The translations under genes were made by a program, and so were the position numbers. From NCBI GenBank assembly GCA_012064415.1, contig SSNU01000068.1:236730-300729 (forward strand): a stretch of DNA of 64,000 bases, in the 5' to 3' direction. Positions 10,796 to 22,919 of this stretch are shown here, piece by piece. The notes below the pieces were generated by a model that worked only from the letters and a program-made list of their open reading frames with translations, did not search any database and was not told the DNA's origin. The DNA is from Gyrodactylus bullatarudis. Lineage: Eukaryota; Platyhelminthes; Monogenea; Gyrodactylidea; Gyrodactylidae. How positions within the stretch are numbered: the first letter of the stretch is position 1; every line of letters begins with the position of its first letter.

Positions 10796-11460
10796 TAGAA
10801 GCGTTTTATTTCGTCTTCTTCTATCAACCCGAATTACAGGGGTTTCACCTAAAAACAAGAGAATAATTTAATGACAATACCTGTTAGGCTCCGTCCGTAT
10901 TCTTTTTGAGTGTGAATGTTAAATCCAGTTTCATCCAGAAAATAAAGATTGAGAATATCCTGACGATTTTCTGTGTAAAACCAATTAGCATATTCTCTTC
11001 GATCATTCAGAGTTATTTCGTCATCTTGGACTTCAAAAAGAACCTTAACTCGCTTTCGAGTCACTTGACATTCTTTGAAGAGTTTACTGAGTTGCCTTTC
11101 GGAAATTTGAAGAATTTCAACCAGTTCTTGTCTTGTTAAGAGAACATCATTTGTAATTTCTTGGATAAATCTTGCCTTCAGTTCTTGTGATAGCTCTAGG
11201 GGTTTGCGTCCACCTTTTTGAGTTTGATATGTAACATAATTTCCAGTCTCATGGGAAAATGCTTTTTTTCTTAAATTATACGCAGCACTTCTTGAACAAT
11301 TCAGGGAATGTTCCAAGTTATCGATATCATCATTGTTGTTACAGTCATCCGACGAAATTAGAGGACAATTAAACGAATTTAGTGAAGAGCAATACAAAAT
11401 TAGTAAACATTTGACAAAATTAGAAGAGAGTTTATCGTAATTGAAAAACGGAGAAGACAA
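10790..11460 (-). pseudogene. Tc1/IS630-like transposase fragment with a tiny intron
   Basis: Minus-strand coding sequence has a helix-turn-helix region (GGRKPLELS then NDVLLTRQELVEILQIS) and the first catalytic motif of a DDE transposase, LYFLDETGFNIHTQ, followed by a YGRSLTG segment. An apparent 32-bp intron (10849-10880, gtattg to tttttag) joins in frame to GETPVIRVDRRRRNKTLLM, the continuation expected of the IS630 family. The protein then runs into retrotransposon sequence near 10790, so the second and third catalytic acidic residues are lost. Terminal repeats were not found. The first 40 or so residues (11460-11340) look non-conserved and may not be coding. Confidence 0.6.
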
Positions 11461-12118
11461 AAAAAGTGGACAATTATACGAATTTAGAAAAACAGTTTTT
11501 CGTTTTTAAGCGAATAGTGTTCAAAATTAGTGAAATAAGATAATTACAAATTACCTTTTATACAAAACTAGTAGACAGCTTTACATTTTTAGGCGAATTT
11601 TTTTCGTTGTTACAGGAGACTTTTCCAGTCATAGAGAATTATCTCTTATAAATCGTATAGTAGTTTGTCAATACGCTGATTATGAATCTAAAGATATTTC
11701 TACTGATTCTTAGAATATAAGGAGTTACCGTGGACGTTTTTATCCATAGGAATAAATTCAATTTTGGTTGGACTGAAGACTAGAAAGAATCAAGAAATTA
11801 GAAATTTTCCGTGAACCTATTGTATAGGGAAGTGTTTTTTGAATCAGGTAATATAGTATATATAAGCACGATAGAAGAAATATTTCTTTGAAAGCCTGTC
11901 GGATATAAATAAATATTTCTTTTCCTACCAAAGACTGTCGATAAAAATAACTGTTCTTAAAGACACATAAAAAATTGATTGAGGAATAGAAATTGTAAAA
12001 AATTTCTTATTTGAAAGTTAAAAATTATATTTAGTGAAAGTAGTCAAATAAATAGCTGAAGAATCGAGAAAGTTTAAAATCAAGAAAACAAGTCATCTGA
12101 CTGAACATTGGTCAGTGA
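11461..12118. other. AT-rich intergenic region
   Basis: I see no gene, tRNA or inverted repeat here. Short echoes such as 'agacaaaaaaagtggacaatta' near the left edge may be more decayed transposon sequence. The right part is the 3' flank of annexin A. Confidence 0.4.
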
Positions 12119-13271
12119 TCATTCTTTAATGATGGCTGCAAGCAGTTCTTCATAAATTCCGGTTGTATCGTTTCTAACATCGTACAAGAGGCCCACTCCT
12201 TTGGCTACGTTTGGATAGATTTTCTTGATCGAGCCCAAATCAATCTAGAAGATTACCATGAGTATCACAAGTTACCGATGATCTAGCAACAATTAAGCTG
12301 ATAAGAGAATCATCATCAGTACCTATACCATCGAGAGTCTGGAAAATGAGCTCAGCAAAGACTTTTGGTCTGTTGAGGCACGCTTTGACTAAAGGATGGA
12401 TTGCGTTAAAATGGAGAATGGCTTACCTGCAATAACTAGAGCATCACTGGTTGGCCTGCTAAATTCTTTCTTGATGGCTTCAGAAATGGTTTTTTTATAT
12501 TTCTTTTTATATTCAACGTCGATAGCAGCAACTTGCCAGACACTTTGCTTGCAAAGAATTGAAATAAAGGTATCTTCGTCAGTACCAGTACATCTGAAAA
12601 TTTAAATTAAAAATTTTGTTTTACCCCTCGCCAGCTTGATAGAGTTTTACAGCCAAATCTTCAGCTGCCTTCTTGTCGATGAAGGCGTTGACTCCGATTT
12701 TCTTAAACTTTTCCATGTCCTCTTTTGTAAGCTCGTTCCTATTACCCTGGAGTAGAGCGACGAGGATCTTTTCATAAGCTCCACCAATTTCGTTCTTTAC
12801 ATCTTCAATGAGATCTTTTCCGAATGCTGAATGAGTAAATATTAAAAACTAACCTTCTTTGTAATCAGATTTCATTTGGGTGATTTCCTTATTCGAAGCT
12901 GAGCAAATTACTTGACTCAAAGCTTTTTCATCGGTGCCAGATCCCTTCATTGCCTTTTGGATTCTCTGACCCATTAACAAGCCGGGACTTGTGAATAGCC
13001 GGATGCTGGTCTTTTCGAAATTGCCAGACAACTTTGCCTTCAGGAAGTCTTTGATATCTTGGCCAGATGTGGCAATAAACTCCTTTGCAATTTCTTTCCT
13101 TTGCAGGTAGGACCTTGTTGTTACAATTTTCATAAACGCCGTCAAATCATCAGCTTCCAAAGCTTTCCTTATGGCTTCAGCATCTATGGCAGGTTTGAAA
13201 TCTTTTTCAGGCACTCCTGGAATTGTTGGCTCATACAATTCGCCAGATGGTCCAATAGTTGTTGCTGACAT
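12119..13271 (-). CDS. annexin A (intact paralogue)
   Basis: Annexins bind acidic phospholipid membranes in a Ca2+-dependent way through four roughly 70-residue repeats. Five exons join in frame: 13271-12854, 12826-12625, 12593-12427, 12388-12276 and 12244-12119, giving 341 aa. The introns are 27, 31, 38, 31 and 31 bp class, all GT-AG. Type-II calcium loops are visible as KGSGTDEK, CTGTDED and DGIGTDDD. The N-terminal tail is short (MSATTIGPSGELYEPT), with no obvious signal peptide. The exon lengths 202, 167, 113 and 126 are identical to those of annexins B and C, showing recent tandem origin. It is the most diverged of the intact members. Confidence 0.95.
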
Positions 13272-15267
13272 TACGATATTTAAAAAAGATGGAAATTAGA
13301 GAATCTCATAAATACTGTTTAGAGCTGATGCAATAGTCTGGTGCTACTACAAAACCTTTATGCTTGATGTATTCTAAAGACCTTTGATTTGAATTCCTTT
13401 TAAAGAAAACTCTTTTCTGAAAAACTATTTACGAGATCTATAGACTATGAAAAACGGACTTTTAGCTACAAGTTGAATAATCAATACTGGTCACTGTTCT
13501 CACTTTTATTTCTACGAAAATTTTTTTGCAGATAGAGTGATTTAACGGAAGGTCTTCAAATCGGTTAAAAATTTTTCAGTTACTCCGATTTCATAATCTT
13601 CAGATGAGTTGGGAACGCTTTAAGGTGAATTTGATAGATATAATTTTTTTTAATTCTCCCGATAAGAGAACTGTATAGAATTTTCTTATTGTTTCCCAGT
13701 TAACCAGGGTTCCAATCCCAGTGCATTCATTTAGGATTTTAATTATTCATTGCCTAGTCTGACTAATTCTCTTCAAGAAATTTAATAGAACGACTGAGGA
13801 TAGCTAAAAAAAACTTCTGTTTAACGCTTTCAGGTCTGAGTCTATTAAATGACCTTGGAAATTTTCAGAAATAAACAAGGAAGCTGAAAATCAATGTCAA
13901 ATTTTCGATAGATTCATCATTTTCGAGAGATTTTGGATTATCGAAAATGCATTGATTTCCAAGACAAAAATCGAAATTTAACTCCCTCATAAGAACAGAT
14001 TTAGCCTAATATATTTTCTGGTCTAATTCTGATCCTGAAAAACCTCTTTTGACTCCATACCGTCTTCCAAACAGTTAAAATTTTTTTAGTTCAAAGCCCA
14101 AAAAAATGTGATTATGGCGCCAAATCAGAATTTGAAAAATGACCATTTTCATTAAAATATTTTTCTCAGAATATTTTTCTTCAATTGATAACACAAAATA
14201 ATTAGGATTCCAAAAAATCTTGAAAATACAGGTGAGAACCATATTTGTGGAGTATAGAATTGCACATCAATTCATTTGTGAATATTCAATTTTTTTAATA
14301 AATAAATAACTTGTCATTTTAATTTGGATTTTTGACAAAATATTTCAAAAAGTTGAAATTTTTAGATCAATCGATAGAGAATTAAATTCTGTTCAGAATG
14401 TTATCGTATATTGGGGATGGGGTTGTTTTTAATAAGCTTAAAATCAGATTAAAACCTCGAAGAATATAATAAAAGGTGGTTTTTAGGCATCGTAATGTAT
14501 TTGTAATTGCAATACACGTTAACATAGGAAATTTAAGCATAAAAAAAGTTCATGAATCCTTCTTTGAATCTCACCAGCAGAATTTCATACATAAAAAAGA
14601 TTCTTTACCGTATATATATTTTTGAAATTTTAGATCAAACATGAACCCCTAAACCTGAGTTTCATGAAAATTTTGAATTAATAATCTTGTAAATTTCCAA
14701 AAATTTTAATAATCCTATCATGAAATTTACTCTGTAAAAATTCCATTATCAGAGCAACCTTAGGTTCGTAAGAGCGTATTGAAAATTTAATCTTGATTAA
14801 AGTTTAATTAATCCATAATATTTTCATCCTGTGATAAAAATGAAATTTGTTGAAATTTTGACCCAGAAAATCATCTTAATTTCAAAACTTGTTTTCATTA
14901 TTGAAACTGATCGCTTCTTCCAATTTTGATTAATAAGAATACGATATATCAATTTTTTCAGTTATCAGATTCTGATTGAATTTCTCTCCAAATTGTATTT
15001 ATTAAAATAAATCTTCCATTGAACTCTGGAATTTTTTGAGACAAAGAGGCCCTTAACGATTATAGACTGCAACTATATATGAACGAGAAAATAATTTCAA
15101 AAATCGCTTTTAGAAATTGAATTCTTATTAACAAACATAGTAAACTTAGCTCATTGACTAGAGAATTAAAGAAAACTGAATTGTTGCTTAATATCTCACT
15201 TTTATTCATGAAAATAGAAAAACCGAAATGTTAAATAAAATATGTAGCGAAATTTGACATGAATTCG
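13272..15267. other. intergenic region with one dispersed repeat copy
   Basis: No gene is seen between annexins A and B. 13990-14250 is a copy of the dispersed AT-rich family ('caaaaaaatgtgattatggcg', 'attccaaaaaatcttgaaaa'). A B-box-like ggttccaatccc near 13709 lacks an A box and a tRNA fold. Confidence 0.5.
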
Positions 15268-16777
15268 TTATTCCTTTATGATCGCAGCAAGAATATTCTC
15301 ATAAGAACCACTGGTATCACTTCTCACATCGGCTAAGAGACTTCTTCCTTTGGCGATTGAAGGGTATATCTGCTTGATAGTTCCCAGGTCAATCTAAAAT
15401 TGAATATTGATACAAAAAAATTATTGTTATAATTAAAATCTTGAGATTGAATTACTGAGGATCTAGCAACTATTAGACTTATCAGAGCATCATCGTCTGT
15501 TCCAAAGCCATCGAGAGACTTGAAAATCAACTCAGCCAACAGGGTTGGTCGATCAAGGCACGATCTTGCTGAAACAGGAATTTTGAATTATCTACGTGAG
15601 TGAAAGTTTTTCGGATTCAGTAAAAAATTTTCCAGATCAGATATATAATGAGAACTAAAAAGCTGAAAAAATCGAATAAAGTTTCAATATGTTTTACTTA
15701 AATAAAAATATATAAATATAAAAAAAGATAAAATAATTTTTACGGATGATAACGATATGATCTTCCTACTTACTGACAATGACTAAAACATCTCTGATGG
15801 AACCCGCGAACTCATTCTTATATTTACTCATTTACTTATATTTTTAAAAGATATAATACATAAGCTAAAGATACTAAAAGATAAGTACCGCAAACTGAAC
15901 GAACCAGCAATAATGAGGACATTCCTAATGGAACCCGCGAACTCATTCTTGATAGCATCGATGATGTTACACGAAGACAGTTTCTGGTATTCAACATCGA
16001 TAGCAGCCAACTGCCAGACACTCTGCTTGCAAATAACTGATATAAATGTATCCTCATCAGTTCCGACTCGGCTGGTTAAATAAGAGATAAATCAAAGAAC
16101 AATAATTAAATTGGGATAAATCTTACCCCTGGCCAGCTTGATAAAGTTTGTTAGCTTGCTCTTTTGCTGCATCCATGTCAATAAGGGCTCCTATGCCCTT
16201 AGTCTTAAACCTTTTCAGCTCCTCTTCAGTGGGCTCGTTTCTTCTTCCTTGTAGTAAGGCGACCAGGACTTTTTCAAAGTCTCTATCGACGTCTCCTTTA
16301 ATTGCATCAACCAGATCTTTTCCGTACTCTTGAAGATGTCTCATAGAAATATAATAGTACCTTACCTGCTTTGTAGTCATCTTTTATCTGGGCGATTTCC
16401 TTGTTTGAGGCGCAGCCAATTATTTGACACAAGACCTTCTCATCAGTGCCAGCACCCTGCATAGCTCTCTTGAGTCGTTTGCTCATGAGAAGACCAGGAC
16501 TGCGAAAGAGAGCGACACAAACCTTCTCAAAGTTTCCCGAGAACTTGGACTTGAGTTTGTCGATAAGATTCTCACCAATGATGGCCGTATACTCGGCAGC
16601 AATCTGCTTTCTCTGCTGGTAGGATCTGTTTGAGACGATATCGATAAACTTTTTCTCATCTCCGTTCTCCAAGGCTACTCTGATCTCCTCGGCGTCCTCA
16701 GCAGCTCGAAATGTTGCTTCAGGCTTTGGAATAACAGTTGGATCATAAATCTCACCAGACGGTCCTATATTCATCAT
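15268..16777 (-). CDS. annexin B (intact; first three exons shared with C)
   Basis: The five exons are 16777-16366, 16328-16127, 16071-15905, 15568-15456 and 15393-15268, giving 339 aa in four annexin repeats. Calcium loops read QGAGTDEK, GRVGTDED and DGFGTDDD. Exon lengths 412, 202, 167, 113 and 126 equal those of annexin C. Exons 1-3 with their introns lie inside a 952-bp block that is an almost exact reverse copy of annexin C, whereas exons 4-5 differ at many residues. Intron 3 still contains a fragment of an older exon-3 end at 15779-15829. The exon-3 donor (gttcgt) is poor and the same in C. B is transcribed away from C, with a 2.05-kb gap between them. Confidence 0.93.
15779..15829 (-). 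pseudogene. leftover tail of an annexin exon 3 inside annexin B intron 3
   Basis: The minus strand reads KNEFAGSIRDVLVIV and then a strong donor gtaagt. This is a second, slightly different copy of the end of exon 3, directly at the breakpoint of the near-identical inverted block. It looks like the original end of annexin B exon 3, left behind when the upstream part was replaced. Confidence 0.7.
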
Positions 16778-16780
16778 TTA
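15829..16780. repeat. left arm of a near-identical 952-bp inverted repeat
   Basis: This is the reverse complement of 18822-19773, covering annexin exons 1-3 and introns 1-2. I could find only two differences by eye, at 15923 and 15967. Both change an amino acid (Asp/Asn and Ser/Asn). There are no indels. Confidence 0.9.
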
Positions 16781-18821
16781 TTTTTCAATTTATATCATCT
16801 CTCCTCGTAAATTAGTTTTTATATTAACGATGAACTAGGTATAAAATTTTTTTCACACACTCTAACGATAAAAATTTTAAAACAGTTTTTATGTATGAAT
16901 AGTCTTGTGTTTATTTGTTTCAAGTTTCAGTTACACTTTTTTCATTTAAATCGTTTTAAAAATAATTTAAGAAAATAAACGACGATATCGATGTAACAGC
17001 ATAGTTACCACAACCTTTTAATGTTCCTTAAAAACCTTATTTATTTTTAATGTTACTCAATAGTAATTATGTATAAATACAAACTCTTATGTACACGATC
17101 CCTATTGACCAATCATATTAAAGAACCCTTAATAATCAATAAGATCAATGGAGGTTAATTTGTTTAATCACGTGGGTAGACCTCGTGGTAAGTCGTCAAA
17201 AACTATGAATCTCTTCTCTTCCTATCTAATGTACTTTTATTAGCCTTTTCTGTTATATTGCATTATCACACAAAATATACAGTCCTCATCAAATACATGA
17301 CTTTGCCTACTACATCATCTTCTTACATACCAACCACCACATCGACTTATAAGAATCGCCCATCCCATATCAATGTTTTATTTATTTGGTTGACCATATT
17401 ACATTATTATATGCATGGTCAAAGATTCTTTTATGAAAGCTTAAGTAGAAGAAAATGTAGACAAGAGGTGATGTCTTTGCATTAACCTTGGTAGAGTGGA
17501 AAAAATTTCATTTTCATTTTGGCCTGTTATCAAGATTGTTTTCCTAAACTAAATCTTTTGCAATCTTATTATTAAAGTTCTAATATATTAGTTCTAACTA
17601 TATTTTTGTTCATTAAAAATATGACAAAATAAATTTCCCTAATTCTTTATTGACAATTTTAGGTTTACCACAGTCTAAGAATGTGCCTAACCCCTTTGGT
17701 TTATAGTAGATTGAAATCTTTGTATTTTTTATGAGATAGCAATTCTTAACATTACCTGTGAAAATTTAATAGACAGTGAAGTTTTCGACAACTGTTTTAG
17801 AAAATAAAGATTCATAAAACTAAGAAATTATGCGAGGTTTCCATTGAACTCTTTATTGTTCCTTCAAATTATCTCTAATACAGACTTTTCTGATTTGAAC
17901 AATAGTGGTGAATTTTACACATTCAGTAGAAAATGCAATTAACATTCAACTTTTGATCACACTCTGACTCTGAAATCACCAAAATTCTTCAACTGAAAGT
18001 TCAAAAAAATTAAAATTTGGTGCCACTTCAAGAAACAAACATGCACTTTAAAAAAATTTTTTCTTCCTATCTAGATTCCAAAAAAATTGAGAACTCACTA
18101 ACTTCAATACATTGACAAGCCTTTGACATAAGACATGATTATGCAAAAAACGACTTACAAATAAAAAAATGACGAGTCCCTTTTAGGGAGCACCCAGGAA
18201 AATTAGATACTCTAAAAATGTTTTTTTCTGTAATATTTGATTTAGTAGTCAAGATTCCTAACATCTTCAACTGTATCCGATGATATTTTCATCCATTTAA
18301 TTTTACAGAATTTTGTATGACTCTGAAAAATCTTTCTATTACGTTTATCAGTACTGAACATTGATTTTTGGCCACACTTGGAGGCCTTAGTTGTAACTTG
18401 GAACATAATTCCCTCAGACTACATGGATAAAAATTATACTGTGAATACATGTCTACAGATCTTATAATTCTTAATTTCTTTATCAGTGGAAAAAGTAAGT
18501 TTTTGAACCATAAATTGCTTTAGTGTCGCTTTTAGAGAAGAAAATATCAATATAGATTTTATTAAAAAATTGATTGAATGGAAAGTACTCAAATGAAAAT
18601 ATGACAGATGATAAAAAACCATAAACTTTTGGTAAAAAGAAGTAAAATTTGATAAGAACTTTCAAAAAGAAAATTAGTTGAGTCTATTCTGTGAAAAAAT
18701 TAAAAGAAATCAATATTTTCTAAGAGATGAGCATACAGACAAAAATTAACGTGACGGTGAAGAATTTTCATTCGCTCAGACTAGAAAATAAAAATATTCT
18801 CAACAAAATGAAAAATTAAAA
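16781..18821. other. spacer between the annexin B/C arms
   Basis: About 2 kb between the head-to-head annexin B and C starts presumably holds both promoters. 17930-18110 resembles the dispersed AT-rich repeat family. No convincing coding sequence is present. Core promoter elements could not be assigned confidently in such AT-rich DNA. Confidence 0.5.
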
Positions 18822-19773
18822 GAAATGATGAATATAGGACCGTCTGGTGAGATTTATGATCCAACTGTTATTCCAAAGCCTGAAGCAACATTTCGAGCTG
18901 CTGAGGACGCCGAGGAGATCAGAGTAGCCTTGGAGAACGGAGATGAGAAAAAGTTTATCGATATCGTCTCAAACAGATCCTACCAGCAGAGAAAGCAGAT
19001 TGCTGCCGAGTATACGGCCATCATTGGTGAGAATCTTATCGACAAACTCAAGTCCAAGTTCTCGGGAAACTTTGAGAAGGTTTGTGTCGCTCTCTTTCGC
19101 AGTCCTGGTCTTCTCATGAGCAAACGACTCAAGAGAGCTATGCAGGGTGCTGGCACTGATGAGAAGGTCTTGTGTCAAATAATTGGCTGCGCCTCAAACA
19201 AGGAAATCGCCCAGATAAAAGATGACTACAAAGCAGGTAAGGTACTATTATATTTCTATGAGACATCTTCAAGAGTACGGAAAAGATCTGGTTGATGCAA
19301 TTAAAGGAGACGTCGATAGAGACTTTGAAAAAGTCCTGGTCGCCTTACTACAAGGAAGAAGAAACGAGCCCACTGAAGAGGAGCTGAAAAGGTTTAAGAC
19401 TAAGGGCATAGGAGCCCTTATTGACATGGATGCAGCAAAAGAGCAAGCTAACAAACTTTATCAAGCTGGCCAGGGGTAAGATTTATCCCAATTTAATTAT
19501 TGTTCTTTGATTTATCTCTTATTTAACCAGCCGAGTCGGAACTGATGAGGATACATTTATATCAGTTATTTGCAAGCAGAGTGTCTGGCAGTTGGCTGCT
19601 ATCGATGTTGAATACCAGAAACTGTCTTCGTGTAGCATCATCGATGCTATCAAGAATGAGTTCGCGGGTTCCATTAGGGATGTCCTCATTATTGCTGGTT
19701 CGTTCAGTTTGCGGTACTTATCTTTTAGTATCTTTAGCTTATGTATTATATCTTTTAAAAATATAAGTAAATG
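18822..19773. repeat. right arm of a near-identical 952-bp inverted repeat
   Basis: This is the partner of 15829-16780. Identity begins at the aaatgatgaat around the start codon and stops abruptly at aaatataagtaaatg inside intron 3. Sequence outside both ends is unrelated. Confidence 0.9.
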
Positions 19774-21646
19774 TCCTGTAAAGTAAAGAATATCACCAAC
19801 ATTTCCCAATGCCCCTTTCAGACGTTCTGATACTGAAATAGACGAATAACTTTGTCAGTAGGATGAGACAATACTACTCCGAATTCCGTCTAATCTTATC
19901 TAAAATCCTATTTGTCGGGATCTAAAAAAATTTAAAATTCATTTAATCTCAAAATCATTCCCTGAATTATGTGGCTTTGGAAATAGGTACTAATAATATC
20001 ATCAATGGTAATATTGGTGAGATCGAAATAATCCAGAAATAAAAAGACACTTTCATAAATGATTGAATTACCAGGGTTCTTGTTCATCAAGTTTTCTTTT
20101 TCAACATGTCATCTCATTTGTTTAATAAAATTTGACTTGGTTTTAGATCTTGAAAAATAGGAATAAATAGGTTTTTAGATAAGATTGAGGTGAATTCAGA
20201 GTAGAATCGTCTCATCTTACTAAAAAAGGTATCTGACTATCTGAGTATCAAAACGTCCGAAAGAGACTTTGGGAAAAGGTTAGTTATATTCCAACTTTCT
20301 ACTTTTATTTATTTAATTATTTTTTCCATCACACAAATTAGAAAAAATGTAACCTGATCAAAATTATTAGCAATAAAAACGAAAATAGATTCTGGGTGAA
20401 TATGAGCTCATCAGACCCTACACCGACATGAATATTTATACTGAATATTATTCAATGAAATTTGAAAGGTTCGTTTGAGCCAATCAAAGCGTTTATTTGT
20501 AACCGGATCAGAGGATGGAGGGGTTAGTTGGGTAGACTTCTGACTGTTGGTGTTACACCTTTCTATCTCTTTTGGAAAAATGTTTCTGTGGGCTGAGAGT
20601 GGTACCTTTTCTTATATTGTGTTGCTAGGACATGCGGAGTTATCGTTGTTGTTCGGGACCAAAGCTGTCTTATTATCATTTTGGGTTGGGCTTGATGTTG
20701 ATGGCCGAATGGGAAGGGGTTTGGTCATCATTGGCGAGTTGTTCCTTTGCTGATGAATTTCAATCAAGACAAAATTATTATGCTGATTCCGAATCTGAAC
20801 TTTTTTTGAAAACCGACTTATCATTTAAAAGAAAATAGAGGTTTAAATTGACATTTTTTGGCTCTAAAACCAGTTATCTTCTAAACTATCAGAGATATCG
20901 AGCAGGAAATTGCATATTTGGAATCTAAAGCTATTGTATTACGATAGAAAGACATTTTCCATAAGGCCTAAGCAAGTAGGGTTCAATAAAAACGTTCAGA
21001 TTATTTTTTAAATAATTGACTAGATTTTCAAAAAAGCATCCTCCTTTAGGTAACTTCTTTATGAATTATAGATAAATAAATTTCCTTTCTAATCAGGGAT
21101 AAAGAAAGTAATTCAATTAATTTTTAAGTTCCAAATATCGCTCGAGAAAGTGTTGTGTTCCACTTGTAGAACAACGGGACATGAAGAATTAATCTTTTAG
21201 TAGAATAAATAATTTTTAATTTCTCTGTTTGAGATATATGTTTTAATTAGAAAATCTATCTCTCGAATTTTAATTTATATCTTCTCAATTTGCTTGTATG
21301 ATTGAACTTGTATTCGAAAATGTTAACGCGCTTTTATTTATTTTCTAGCTCGATCCTGTCTTGATCGGCCAACCCTGCTAGCTGAGTTGATATTCAAATC
21401 CCTCGATGGAGTAGGAACTGATGACGACGCCTTAATAAGTTTGATCATTGCCAGATCATCTGTAATTTTTACCCTGAAGTGAATATATAAAGCTCTATTT
21501 ATGAAATTTTATAAATCTAGATTGATCTGGGAACTATCAAACAGATTTATCCCTCAGTTGCAAAGGGAATCAGTCTCCTAGCTGATGTAAGAAATGATGC
21601 CGGAGGCTCATATGAAGACCTTTTAGCTGCCATTATCAAGGAATAA
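18825..21646 (+). CDS. annexin C (intact paralogue)
   Basis: The exons are 18825-19236, 19274-19475, 19531-19697, 21349-21461 and 21521-21646, giving 339 aa in four annexin repeats. The start MMNIGPSGEIYDPT matches the paralogues. Calcium loops are QGAGTDEK, GRVGTDED and DGVGTDDD. Introns 1, 2 and 4 are 37, 55 and 59 bp, but intron 3 is 1.65 kb, swollen by a degenerate inverted-repeat element (19799-20278) and further non-coding sequence. The exon-3 donor gttcgt is weak. Exon 5 (IDLGTIKQIYPSVAKG) is closest to the pseudogene D copy, so C and D are probably sister copies on the plus strand. Confidence 0.93.
19799..20278. mobile_element. degenerate inverted-repeat element in annexin C intron 3
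   Basis: The left end (about 19799-19920, 'ccctttcagacgttctgatac' to 'tcttatctaaaatcctattt') is matched imperfectly and in reverse by 20155-20278 ('aataggtttttagataagattgag' to 'gtatcaaaacgtccgaaagag'). The 120-bp imperfect terminal repeats around about 235 bp indicate an old non-autonomous DNA element. No coding sequence was found. Confidence 0.6.
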
Positions 21647-22234
21647 TTATTCAATAGTTTTCATAATTTCTCGCAATGATTTTTTCAATTTCTAACTATT
21701 TATCAAGAAACTCTTTATCTGGTTTAATAAATATTCAACTGTCAATATACCATTTTGTTAGCAAATTACTATTTTCATAAAATATGATATACAGCAGGGA
21801 AGAAAATCCTGAGGTTGAAAAATTATTTTCACAATACAGAAAGTCTTGAAAAAATTGCTTGATAGAATCTTTAATCGTGAATTGTTTTCAAGGCTAAGAT
21901 CAGAGATATTAGTTCTACTGTATGGTTGGAAGTGGACACTGTCGGACTGTATAATCTGAAAAAAATTTAAGCCGTTTTCTGAATTTCAAAAATGCACCAA
22001 TTTCCCCCTTTTTCAATCTTTGAGCTAAAATTTCATAGAAATTCAATACACACATTTCGGATCAACTTCTTATGTTTAAATCTAACAAATAGAAGAAATT
22101 GAATAATTCTTTAACATTTTCAGACTGCAACACTTTTTTAGGGTTTTGAATCAGGTATACTCAGTGAGTGTCACTCAGGAATATTTAGAAAACATTAATT
22201 ACGACATGTATTCGAAATATTGTGTGAGTCCAAA

Positions 22235-22345
22235 CTATTTTTATCAGGGTAATCTAAATTTTTAAAATCCTAATCTTAATTTTAATTTTCTTTCAAGTGA
22301 TGAATTATATTATCAGAGTTATTACTCTAATAATTCTGTCAGGTA
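22235..22345. repeat. dispersed repeat copy, matched at 45590-45680
   Basis: The sequence from 'tatcagggtaatcta' through 'aagtgatgaattatattatcagag' to 'actctaataattctg' recurs in reverse complement inside NELF-A intron 4. This marks a short mobile repeat family. Confidence 0.6.
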
Positions 22346-22919
22346 CCAAGCGAACAACGTTATACTCAATCTATGCCTAACTTCTTGCTTCAAAATTATA
22401 ATTAATTACAACGTCAATTTAAGTGCAGCTTTTTAAAATAGTCTCTAGCATGAAACTTAATTCATTGAGTTTTGAAATTCAGCGACACACTGATTCAAGT
22501 GAGTATAGAAAGTATTTTATTCCTCAATGAAAATAGATGTACTTTTTAGGTGTTTAAATGACAGAAAACTTTAATATGAGTAAAAAATCAATTTTATCAA
22601 GAGAGAAGAGATGAAAATGATTCTTATTTGTCTATTAAAGCTATGAAAAATGACGATAGACGACGAAAAAGATAATCTGATGAATATAGGACCATTTGGT
22701 GAAATTTATGAGCCATCAATTAATCCCCAACTGGATTCATCATTCAACCCAGCTAAAGATGTAGAAGTGATCAGAGCAGCCTTAGAGAATGAGGATGAAA
22801 CAACGTTAATCAAGTCTCAAACAGATCCTATGAACAGAGAAAGGAAATCATTTCGGAATATACACTGTATGATACATTCTATTATACAGCGATCATAGGG
22901 GAGGATCTAAGCGATATGT

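Noticed and set aside
13705..13725. B-box-like ggttccaatccc suggesting a tRNA
   Set aside because: No A box at the right distance and no cloverleaf can be drawn.
18434..18665. Short open frames in the annexin B/C spacer
   Set aside because: Phe/Ser/Ile/Lys-rich composition typical of AT-rich noise; they overlap in two frames.
20547..20838. Overlapping open frames on both strands in annexin C intron 3
   Set aside because: Mutual overlap and lack of recognisable motifs; probably chance in a less AT-rich patch.
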